Shown here: positions 1-5,586 of the stretch, piece by piece
Numbering within the stretch: position 1 is the stretch's first letter
How the letters are laid out: every line of letters starts with the position of its first letter
From: JAAYAN01 sp964437215
Lineage (GTDB): Bacteria > Bacteroidota > Ignavibacteria > Ignavibacteriales > Melioribacteraceae
Direction: 5' to 3'
DNA length: 9,407 nt
Assembly (NCBI GenBank): GCA_964437215.1
Contig: CAYTFZ010000098.1
Span: 1 to 9,407, forward strand
The notes under the pieces: generated by a model
What the model was told of the DNA's origin: nothing
The model's database searches: none
What the model saw: only the letters and a program-made list of their open reading frames with translations
Program-made: the position numbers and the translations under genes

Positions 1-6
1 AACTTA

Positions 7-67
7 GATTTATAGCAATTAATTGCTATAAATCCATTTAAAGAGAATACTTTGTTGCTATAAATCC
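7..67. repeat. 28-bp palindrome plus a third TTGCTATAAATCC half-site
   Basis: Positions 7-34 form a perfect palindrome with no loop; each arm ends in the half-site TTGCTATAAATC. The right arm extended by one base (23-35) recurs exactly at 55-67, giving a 13-bp direct repeat spaced 32 bp apart, close to three helical turns. The core TTGCTATAA is also found on the minus strand at 1003-1011, just upstream of the KilA-N gene, so copies lie on both sides of that gene. This pattern fits a dimeric protein binding site or the inverted ends of an inserted segment. There is no T-run beside the palindrome, so it does not look like an intrinsic terminator. The rest of 1-154 shows no gene. Confidence 0.6.
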
Positions 68-154
68 TAAAATTCATCGGTCATTCAGCAATAAGTTATT
101 AAAAATTAATTTCAAGCATAAATTAAAAAATTAAAATGAAAGATGTATAAAAAA

Positions 155-988
155 TTATTCCTTGAGCTTTTTAAAGTTTGTATTTAACGCCAAAGATTTC
201 ATCTGACTTATTGCAGTCTGGTTGAGCTTCACTAATCTTTCGGATTGCGGCAAACCCATTTTAATAAATTCCGCATTTAAGCTTTCCAAGTTTGCTAAAA
301 CCAATAGCTGCTCAATAGCGGCAAAATCTCTGATATTGCCATCTGAATCGGGATTTTCATCCCGCCATTGTTTAGCAGTTTTCCCGAATAGCGATACATT
401 TAAAACGTCAGCTTCATTTGCATAAATTTCACTAACTTGCTCCTTGTTCAAATTTTTAGGAATTATATTTTCTTTGATAGCATCTGTATGTATCCGGTAA
501 TTAATTTTAGCTAATGTTCGGTTCAGATTCCAATTGAGCTTCAATCGGTTGTTTTCTTCATCTTTAAGTCTTTGGAATTCTTTTACCAAATAAAACTTAA
601 ACTCAGAGCTTAGCCAAGATGCAAACTCAAATGCAATATCTTTATGTGCATATGTACCGCCATATCTGCCTGTTTTAGAAATAATTCCAATTGCATTGGT
701 TGATTCTATCCAACGTTTAGGGGTAAGAGAAAAACTATTGGAGCCTGCCATATTTTTAATCCCATCGAATTCGATGGAATTAAAATCCGGATTGTTGAAA
801 ATCTCCCATAAACCAATGAACTCGATAGAGCTCCTGTTTCGCATCCAGTTTTGAAGGATATAATCGCTTCTTTCTAGATCCCGGTATCGAGCAATATCAG
901 TTAGGGAAATGAAATCCTTGTCGTTAGAGGTAAACAAGGTTACCTCTGTACCTTTAACTTCTATCTTTTTACTTTTCACCATATTCAT
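155..988 (-). CDS. KilA-N domain-containing protein
   Basis: The 277-residue product carries a KilA-N DNA-binding domain at roughly residues 5-145. Visible hallmarks are FISLTDIAR (26-34), a WMRNRSSIEFIGLWE stretch (48-62), and a GRYGGTYAHKDIAFEFASWL segment (108-127) followed by FKFYLVKEFQRLKDEE. KilA-N domains are known from phage and large-virus DNA-binding proteins and also occur in stand-alone chromosomal proteins in Bacteroidota. The C-terminal part (about 195-270) resembles the tail often seen in these chromosomal versions; its function is unknown to me. No signal peptide or membrane segment is visible, so a cytoplasmic DNA-binding protein is expected. Two in-frame ATGs lie at 988 and 982, with no clear Shine-Dalgarno. 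No phage genes accompany it. A role as regulator or antirepressor is inference. Confidence 0.88.
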   Translation of the reverse strand: MNMVKSKKIEVKGTEVTLFTSNDKDFISLTDIARYRDLERSDYILQNWMRNRSSIEFIGLWEIFNNPDFNSIEFDGIKNMAGSNSFSLTPKRWIESTNAIGIISKTGRYGGTYAHKDIAFEFASWLSSEFKFYLVKEFQRLKDEENNRLKLNWNLNRTLAKINYRIHTDAIKENIIPKNLNKEQVSEIYANEADVLNVSLFGKTAKQWRDENPDSDGNIRDFAAIEQLLVLANLESLNAEFIKMGLPQSERLVKLNQTAISQMKSLALNTNFKKLKE

Positions 989-1001
989 TTACCAATTATT
1001 A

Positions 1002-1030
1002 CTTATAGCAAATGCATTTTTTTTATTAAA
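1002..1030 (-). promoter_or_regulatory. possible promoter of the KilA-N gene
   Basis: On the minus strand, TATAAG (1002-1007) is preceded by TGC, giving an extended -10 look. It is separated by 17 bases from a weak -35-like TTTAAT (1025-1030). Initiation would fall just before the ATG at 988, giving a very short leader. The -10 sits inside a TTGCTATAA motif shared with the repeats at 7-67, so a protein binding that motif could block this promoter. The -35 matches the consensus at only half its positions, so this is tentative. Confidence 0.3.
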
Positions 1031-1087
1031 AGAATAATTTAAATTTTTCTAAAAATACAAATAATAAGATATATCCGGAAATTAAAA

Positions 1088-2149
1088 TTATTCTTTCCCG
1101 GCCAGTTGTCCGCAGGCGGCGGCAATATCGCTGCCCTGAGTGTTTCGTAAAATTACTGTTATGTTATGTTTGCTTAGCTCTTCGGCAAATTTTCCAATTT
1201 TGTTAAGGGGGGTCGGTTCAAGTCCGGCAGAAATTCCATCGGGCGCCATATGGGCAATGCTGTTAAAGGGGATTAGGTTTATTTTTGAAGGGATTTTCCG
1301 GCATAGTTTTACAAGCGCATCAATATCTTCGGGACGGTCGTTTATTCCTTTAAGCATTGTATATTCGTAAGTTATGCGGGTTTTGGTTTTATCTGTGTAG
1401 TATTTTATCGCATCAATATTTTCGGCAAGAGAATATTTTTTGTTAATCGGCATAATTTTGCTGCGGATATCTTCGAAACAGCTGTGAAGCGATAATGCAA
1501 GCTTTATGCGAAGTCCTCTTTCGGCAAGCTCTTTTATTCTGTGCGGTATTCCCGAAGTTGATAATGTTATTTTCCGGCGGCTAAGACCAATGTTATATTC
1601 GTGGGTAAAAATTTCGAGCGATTTAACCGAATTATCGAAATTAATCAGCGGTTCTCCCATTCCCATATAAACAATATTGGTGATGCCGTTTTCGCCGCAA
1701 TTTTTAGCGGCAAGAATATACTGATCAACTATTTCGGCAGCGGTTAAATTTCTAATAAATCCCATCAGTCCGGTTGCGCAGAATTTGCAATCGAGAGGAC
1801 AGCCTGCCTGTGTGGAAATGCATAGTGTATTTCTGTTTTTATCGGGGATTAAAACACTTTCTATTTTACGGTTATCTTTTGTTGCAAATAAAAACTTTTT
1901 TGTTCCGGAATTTGAAGAACTTTGAACAGCCTCTAATTTTAATGAAATCAATTCGCATTCTTCAGCAAGTCTGTTTCTAAGCGGTTTCGAAAAATTCAAC
2001 ATCTCCGAAAAATCGGATGCAAGATTGTTATACATCCAATTAAAAAGCTGTTTCGAGCGGAACGCTGGTTCGCCCCAGCCGGCAAAAAGTTCTTCAAGCT
2101 CTTTGGGAGATAAATTCTTCAGTTCATATTTTTTAAAATCTGAATTCAT
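1088..2149 (-). CDS. rlmN: dual-specificity RNA methyltransferase RlmN
   Basis: This is a radical SAM enzyme that methylates C2 of adenosine 2503 in 23S rRNA and, in many bacteria, A37 of some tRNAs. From the ATG at 2149 the protein has 353 residues, a normal length for the family. The CxxxCxxC [4Fe-4S] motif is C117, C121 and C124 (AGCPLDCKFCATG). The two catalytic cysteines are also visible: C110 in LCISTQAGC, and C346, the cysteine that carries the transient methyl group, in GSDIAAACGQL. A YMGMGEPL motif follows at about 161-168. A TTG nine bases upstream (2158) would add three residues; I prefer ATG, although neither start has a strong ribosome site. The gene lies upstream of, and in line with, the KilA-N gene, with about 100 bases and no obvious terminator between them. 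All catalytic residues are present, so it should be active. Confidence 0.96.
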   Translation of the reverse strand: MNSDFKKYELKNLSPKELEELFAGWGEPAFRSKQLFNWMYNNLASDFSEMLNFSKPLRNRLAEECELISLKLEAVQSSSNSGTKKFLFATKDNRKIESVLIPDKNRNTLCISTQAGCPLDCKFCATGLMGFIRNLTAAEIVDQYILAAKNCGENGITNIVYMGMGEPLINFDNSVKSLEIFTHEYNIGLSRRKITLSTSGIPHRIKELAERGLRIKLALSLHSCFEDIRSKIMPINKKYSLAENIDAIKYYTDKTKTRITYEYTMLKGINDRPEDIDALVKLCRKIPSKINLIPFNSIAHMAPDGISAGLEPTPLNKIGKFAEELSKHNITVILRNTQGSDIAAACGQLAGKE

Positions 2150-2209
2150 AAGGCTCAAATATAATAAAGCCGGAGTTATTTTATCAGTTAAAATTGAGAG
2201 GACTTTTAT

Positions 2210-2237
2210 ATAATATAAGCGGACAGCAGTTATTCAA
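2210..2237 (-). promoter_or_regulatory. candidate rlmN promoter
   Basis: On the minus strand, TTGAAT (2232-2237) and TATTAT (2210-2215) are separated by 16 bases, a reasonable sigma-70-type match. Transcription would begin near 2203, leaving a leader of roughly 54 bases before the rlmN ATG. It overlaps the candidate promoter of the divergent operon. The region is AT-rich, so chance matches are likely. Confidence 0.35.
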
Positions 2238-2248
2238 ATATGTATTAT
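2220..2248 (+). promoter_or_regulatory. candidate promoter of the eight-gene operon
   Basis: CGGACA (2220-2225) and TATTAT (2243-2248) are separated by 17 bases. Transcription would start near 2255, about 22 bases before the DUF2442 start codon. It lies just upstream of the first plus-strand gene and interlocks with the candidate rlmN promoter at 2220-2237. Support is by sequence pattern alone. Confidence 0.35.
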
Positions 2249-2277
2249 ATTGGCAATAAACTTTTAAATATTTTTGC

Positions 2278-2568
2278 ATGATAGAAAAAGAAGTAAATCC
2301 TGTGTTTGTAAAAGCCGTCGGCAATTCAAAAATTTATCTGAAATACTCAGACGGAATGGAAGGCGAGCTTCAGCTTTCGTATCTTAAAGAAAAACCCGGG
2401 TACGAAATTCTGAAAGATTCATCGGCTTTCGGCAATGTTTTTATTGATGAAATAAGCAAAGATATTTGCTGGAATAAGAATATTTCAATCTGTAAAAATG
2501 CAGTTTACAAGCAGCTCGAGCTGATAAATATGATGAAACGATTGGGAATTGAATTGGAGAAAGAGTAA
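2278..2568 (+). CDS. DUF2442 domain-containing protein
   Basis: This 96-residue protein fits the DUF2442 pattern. An N-terminal beta-rich part contains KIYLKYSDGMEGELQLSYL (about 18-36). It is followed by a hydrophobic L/F-rich segment and a VFIDEISKDICWNKNISI stretch (54-71), matching the family's x-D-x-x-x-x-I-x-W-x-N region. DUF2442 proteins are small, have no established biochemical role, and are often found next to DUF4160 proteins in toxin-antitoxin-like pairs. No DUF4160 partner is present here. No Shine-Dalgarno is visible; the leader is A/T only just before ATG. It is the first gene of the plus-strand run, and its stop codon is the TAA of a GAGTAA unit like those in the repeat array that follows. 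Confidence 0.8.
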   Translation: MIEKEVNPVFVKAVGNSKIYLKYSDGMEGELQLSYLKEKPGYEILKDSSAFGNVFIDEISKDICWNKNISICKNAVYKQLELINMMKRLGIELEKE

Positions 2569-2572
2569 GTTA

Positions 2573-2628
2573 GAGTAAGAGTAAGAGTAAGAGTAAGAGT
2601 AAGAAGTAAGAAGTAAGAGTAAGGGTAA
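2573..2628 (+). repeat. GAGTAA-type tandem repeat array
   Basis: Nine tandem units fill most of the gap between the DUF2442 gene and the YidD-like gene: five GAGTAA (2573-2602), two GAAGTAA (2603-2616), one GAGTAA and one GGGTAA (2617-2628). A further GAGTAA at 2563-2568 includes the upstream stop codon. The last unit gives AAGGG at 2621-2625, the only Shine-Dalgarno-like run before the next ATG, 11 bases away. Positions 2595-2619 are perfectly inverted-complementary to 3506-3530. Such arrays can gain or lose units by slippage. Confidence 0.9.
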
Positions 2629-2636
2629 GAGTATTA

Positions 2637-3095
2637 ATGAGATTAAGATTAATAAAAAAAATGATATTGGTAATCCTGTTTTTTACGGGAGCCGGGTTTG
2701 CCCAGACGGATTGGCAGCGGTGGGAGAAAAAAGAAGTATCCTACGAAAAGGAAGCTTTGCAGGATTCGCTGGTATTTGATGATTCATCTGTAAAAGCTTT
2801 TTTGTTTTCAACGCTTAAAAACGGCTACGCGTTTTTCATATCCAATCACGACGGGGATAATTGTCCCTTCGCTCCTACTTGTTCTCATTTTTATGTTGAT
2901 GCTGTAAAAAAGACAAATATTATTCAAGGCACACTGATGTTTGCCGACAGGTTTACTAGGGATTCGAATTTATTCAAAACTTTGGAACAGTATGGAATTT
3001 CCGTTTCCGGGAAGTTGGAAGATCCTGTAATAAAATATACATTGCAGCAGGATTCGGTGAATGTTTATTTTAAAAGCCGGCAAGAAGATAAATGA
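2637..3095 (+). CDS. exported YidD-like protein
   Basis: The 152-residue product has an N-terminal signal peptide: a basic start (MRLRLIKK), a hydrophobic core at 9-20, and a likely cut after GFA or FAQ at 22-23. Residues 60-110 carry the YidD signature: ISNHDGDNCPFAPTCSHFY, with C76, P80, T81, C82 and S83, then an A-V-K-K helix and a GTLMFADRFTRD segment. Classical YidD is about 70-90 residues, stays on the cytoplasmic face and assists membrane-protein insertion with YidC. This version is longer, has a cleavable-looking leader, and has about 40 extra residues at the C terminus, so the domain is probably periplasmic. The C76/C82 pair could then form a disulfide. It overlaps the next gene by four bases (ATGA), suggesting translational coupling. 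Family membership is fairly sure; function is not. Confidence 0.8.
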   Translation: MRLRLIKKMILVILFFTGAGFAQTDWQRWEKKEVSYEKEALQDSLVFDDSSVKAFLFSTLKNGYAFFISNHDGDNCPFAPTCSHFYVDAVKKTNIIQGTLMFADRFTRDSNLFKTLEQYGISVSGKLEDPVIKYTLQQDSVNVYFKSRQEDK

Positions 3096-4327
3096 AAATA
3101 CAAAAGTTTTTTCTTGCTCATAATCTTTATCCTAATCTTACTCTGTTTGAAAAAATAAATTGGGGTAAAATTGGTAATGCTTTGTTTTCTTGTTCTTTTG
3201 TCTTGACACAAAAGAACCAAAAAGTCAAGACTGCTGAAAAATTATCTAAAGTCTTCACTCGAAAAGCTAAAAGAAAAGAACTCTCCCGCTTTTTGAAATA
3301 TTTAAAAGGAAGCGGGCTCAAACAAATTTTCTTTTCCCTTCGGGACGCTTTTCTCATTCGACTTTTTAACGATAATTTTTCAAATGTCCTTTTAAAGGCA
3401 AAAAGATTGATGTTAAAATGGTTTAATAAAAATCTTGCTCATAATCTTTATCCTAATCTTACTCTGTTTGAAAAATCGCTTACTGGAAAAATTGTTTTTT
3501 CTTACCTCTTACTTCTTACTTCTTACTCTTTCCTGTTTTCCCAGCAAACCGATTTATTTTCTTACGATAACCGGATGAAATTCGGGAATTATCTTTACGA
3601 AACGAAAGATTATCTACGTGCAGTTGATGAATACCGCGCCTGTCTGAAAATTAATCAAAGCGATACTCTTCAATTTAAAATAGGCGAAGCTTTTTTTGAA
3701 ATGGGACAATATAATTTTGCATCAGAAGAATTTTATAAGTTATTCAATTCAAACGAATTCGGTTATATTTCTAAAATCAGCTTTTTAAAAACTCAATTTG
3801 CCGCAGAAAAATATGATTCGCTGCAGATATTTCAATTCCCTGATGAAGAGCAGGAAGTTTTAAATTACCAGCTTAAATTTATTAACCTGAGTCTGATGAT
3901 TACGGAAGAAAACCTCCCGGGTTACGAAAAATATTTTCAGCCTTTCAGCGACCGCGAAAAAAGTGCGCTGCGGGATTTTTACGAAGAAAAAAAATTGCTG
4001 CCGTATAAATCGCCGCTTAAAGCTGCTGTATTTTCTGCAATTATTCCCGGAGCCGGCAAAATTTACACAGGCAATTACGGTGACGGAATTACAGCTTTTT
4101 TAGCGACAGGTTTATTTGCATTTCTGGCTTACGATAATTTCAAAGCAGAACATAATTTCAGAGCTTGGCTGTTTACAGGGCTTGGAGCATTTTTTTACTG
4201 CGGAAATGTTTACGGATCGGCTGCATCGGCGCAGATACATAATGCTAAAGTAAAAAATGAATTCGAAGCAGGATTTAAGCTCTTCCTGAAAAATGAAAAT
4301 TATTTCATCCCTTTTATCCGGTTTTAA
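3092..4327 (+). CDS. exported TPR/PGAG-motif (DUF5683-like) protein with interrupted leader
   Basis: The protein has 411 residues from ATG 3092. Residues 1-131 look foreign to the fold: a peptide (LAHNLYPNLTLFEK) occurs at 8-21 and again at 115-128, bracketing a basic segment encoded by an inserted repeat. The signal-peptide core is at about 134-149 (SYLLLLTSYSFLF), with probable cleavage near FSQ (149-151). The mature part has TPR-like helices at about 160-245. The C-terminal region (308-385) holds SAIIPGAGKIYTGNYGDGI (315-333) and further hydrophobic segments, resembling the DUF5683 membrane domain. It resembles the next gene in layout and in the PGAG-x2-YTG motif. An internal ATG at 3410 (M107) could be the functional start and would give a leader of more usual size. 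The insertion keeps the frame, so the gene is not obviously broken. Molecular function is unknown. Confidence 0.8.
   Translation: MKIQKFFLAHNLYPNLTLFEKINWGKIGNALFSCSFVLTQKNQKVKTAEKLSKVFTRKAKRKELSRFLKYLKGSGLKQIFFSLRDAFLIRLFNDNFSNVLLKAKRLMLKWFNKNLAHNLYPNLTLFEKSLTGKIVFSYLLLLTSYSFLFSQQTDLFSYDNRMKFGNYLYETKDYLRAVDEYRACLKINQSDTLQFKIGEAFFEMGQYNFASEEFYKLFNSNEFGYISKISFLKTQFAAEKYDSLQIFQFPDEEQEVLNYQLKFINLSLMITEENLPGYEKYFQPFSDREKSALRDFYEEKKLLPYKSPLKAAVFSAIIPGAGKIYTGNYGDGITAFLATGLFAFLAYDNFKAEHNFRAWLFTGLGAFFYCGNVYGSAASAQIHNAKVKNEFEAGFKLFLKNENYFIPFIRF
3112..3154 (+). repeat. 43-bp direct repeat, left copy
   Basis: This copy is identical over 43 bases to 3433-3475. It encodes LAHNLYPNLTLFEK in the frame of the host gene. 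The starts are 321 bases apart, an exact multiple of three, so both copies are read in the same frame. The sequence itself is loosely built of ATCTTA-like units. Confidence 0.95.
3155..3432 (+). mobile_element. inserted MITE-like structured repeat element (no transposase)
   Basis: This 278-bp segment lies between the two 43-bp direct repeats. It is rich in inverted repeats: GTTCTTTTGT/ACAAAAGAAC (3192-3201 with 3208-3217), GTCTTGAC/GTCAAGAC (3200-3207 with 3224-3231), CCCGCTT/AAGCGGG (3285-3291 with 3310-3316) and TCCC/GGGA (3335-3338 with 3342-3345). It encodes no enzyme; the host frame reads through it as a basic peptide including VLTQKNQKVKTAEK. I recall similar peptides scattered through Bacteroidota and Ignavibacteria as short hypothetical proteins, which suggests an interspersed repeat family. 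That memory is not checked here. Exact ends are uncertain: the direct repeats may be a target duplication or part of the element. Confidence 0.65.
3433..3475 (+). repeat. 43-bp direct repeat, right copy
   Basis: This is the identical partner of 3112-3154, again encoding LAHNLYPNLTLFEK. It is followed closely by the hydrophobic core of the signal peptide, so this copy probably sits in the original leader of the gene. Deletion by recombination between the copies would remove 321 bases and keep the frame. Confidence 0.95.
3501..3530 (+). repeat. TTCTTAC-type simple repeat encoding the signal-peptide core
   Basis: This short array of CTTACTT-like heptamers encodes SYLLLLTSYSF, the hydrophobic heart of the leader of the gene starting at 3092. 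Positions 3506-3530 are the exact reverse complement of 2595-2619 in the noncoding array before the YidD-like gene. A 7-base unit reads the same cyclic heptapeptide (S-Y-F-L-L-L-T) in all three frames on this strand, so it stays hydrophobic after a frameshift. Confidence 0.85.
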
Positions 4328-4329
4328 TT

Positions 4330-5160
4330 ATGATAAACAGAATTAGCATTTTAATAATTATTCTATTTCTAAAGGCTGTTTTATCAGCACAAAATAATTT
4401 GGAAATGCAGAAAGAATATGCTGAAAGTCTTTTTGCCGGCGAGAAATATTTTGATGCGGTAACCGAGTATAAAAGACTTATGTTTTTTGACGAAAACAAA
4501 ATATACTCCGCTGAAGCCGGTTTGAAAATTGCATACTGTTATAAATCCGGCGGAAAATTTGATGATGCGATTGCAGTGCTTTCTAAAATGAAAGAAAACC
4601 AGCAGATTAATAAAACGGATATTGAAATTGAAATTATACGGTTAAATATTTTACGAGGTACTTATTTCAGAGCAATTGGGCTTATTGAAAAACTTGAAAG
4701 GGAAGTCCCCGAAAAACAAAGCGAACTTAATTATTGGAAAGGCTGGAGTTATATGGTTGCTGATGAGTGGCAGAAAGCTGCGGATGCATTCGGCAATTCA
4801 AGAGAAAAAGGAACTGAAATTTTAAAAAACTTATGTATTTCTGTATCCGAAGAAAAATATTCTTTGTCATTTGCCCGAACAATTTCTTATATTTTGCCCG
4901 GAGCCGGACATTTTTATACCGGATATTTTATTGAAGGAATAATTTCGCTTGGCTGGAATGTTTTGTGGGGATATAACGTGGTAAATGCAATAAAAGCGGA
5001 TAGAATATTTGATGCAGTGATGGTTGGAAATTTTTTATGGCTGAGGTTTTATACCGGCGGTTCGCAGGAAGCTGTTAAACTTGCCGAAATAGAAAACAGA
5101 AAAATAATTAACGCAGCATATAAATATTTATCGATACAATTTGAAGGTAAACAGCCGTGA
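4330..5160 (+). CDS. exported TPR/PGAG-motif protein, paralogue of the preceding gene
   Basis: The 276-residue product begins with a clear signal peptide (hydrophobic residues 5-19, likely cut after LSA at 20). Residues 25-165 form helical TPR-like repeats, for example YAESLFAGEKYFDAVTEYKR (30-49), AYCYKSGGKFDDAI (68-81) and NYWKGWSYMVADEWQKAADAF (134-154). The C-terminal region has FARTISYILPGAGHFYTGYF (181-200), then hydrophobic helices to about 243, echoing the PGAG-x2-YTG region of the gene before it. The two are probably an old tandem duplication followed by strong divergence. The start is two bases after the previous stop, and the end overlaps the next gene by four bases. TPR repeats usually bind proteins, so a scaffold or partner role at the envelope is inference. 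Confidence 0.82.
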   Translation: MINRISILIIILFLKAVLSAQNNLEMQKEYAESLFAGEKYFDAVTEYKRLMFFDENKIYSAEAGLKIAYCYKSGGKFDDAIAVLSKMKENQQINKTDIEIEIIRLNILRGTYFRAIGLIEKLEREVPEKQSELNYWKGWSYMVADEWQKAADAFGNSREKGTEILKNLCISVSEEKYSLSFARTISYILPGAGHFYTGYFIEGIISLGWNVLWGYNVVNAIKADRIFDAVMVGNFLWLRFYTGGSQEAVKLAEIENRKIINAAYKYLSIQFEGKQP

Positions 5161-5585
5161 AAATAACAGAAGAGGAAATCCGAAAAATCACACAAAAAAC
5201 AATTGAATCGCTTGGAAAGAGTGCGCCTTTGGAGAAAGTGGAAAGAGAAGTTGTAAGCTTGATAAAGGAAATTGAAACGTCCGAAAACCCGGCAGGCTCT
5301 TCCGAAATTACTTCCGGAAAAATAATTCTTACTTCTTTCGGTATTAATCATCCGGGAATAGTTGCTTCAATTACTAAATCTTTTAGCGATAACCTTTGTG
5401 ATATTCTTGATATAAGTCAGAAAATATTAGGTGATTTTTACACAATGATAATGATAGTAGACATTACAAAATCCTTAAAAGATTTAAGAAGCATTCAAGA
5501 AGAAATGAATAAAATTTCGGAAGAATTAAAAATTAAAATATATCTTCAGCACGAGGATGTTTTTAGATATATGCACAGGATATAA
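5157..5585 (+). CDS. UPF0237-family ACT domain protein
   Basis: Residues 52-142 match the UPF0237 ACT-domain family: KIILTSFGINHPGIVASITK, then ILDISQKILGDFYTMIMIVD and a C-terminal IYLQHEDVFRYMHRI. ACT domains commonly bind amino acids or other small ligands; the ligand of this family is not established. Usual members are about 90 residues. This one has about 50 extra N-terminal residues: two predicted helices (ITEEEIRKITQKTIESLG and APLEKVEREVVSLIKEIE) and a Ser/Gly/Pro-rich linker. The start is GTG at 5157, overlapping the previous TGA, with GAAGG at 5143-5147 as ribosome site. The stop is one base before the next gene. Pairing with UPF0210 is conserved in other bacteria, so the two likely act together. 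Confidence 0.92.
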   Translation: MKITEEEIRKITQKTIESLGKSAPLEKVEREVVSLIKEIETSENPAGSSEITSGKIILTSFGINHPGIVASITKSFSDNLCDILDISQKILGDFYTMIMIVDITKSLKDLRSIQEEMNKISEELKIKIYLQHEDVFRYMHRI

Positions 5586-5586
5586 T

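Noticed and set aside
7..34. Palindrome as an intrinsic terminator for the KilA-N gene
   Set aside because: It is AT-rich, has no loop and no following T-run on the minus strand, and lies over 100 bases beyond the stop.
2573..2628. Possible CRISPR-like array
   Set aside because: Units are 6-7 bases with no spacers, so it is a simple tandem repeat.
3127..3357. Minus-strand open frame of 76 codons in the inserted element
   Set aside because: It is opposite the host frame, has no recognised domain, and is explained by the repeat's inverted structure; I see no transposase in it.
5557..5586. Upstream ATG at 5557 as the start of the UPF0210 protein
   Set aside because: It would overlap the ACT gene by 29 bases; ATG 5587 has a well-placed AGGA and gives the usual family length and N terminus.
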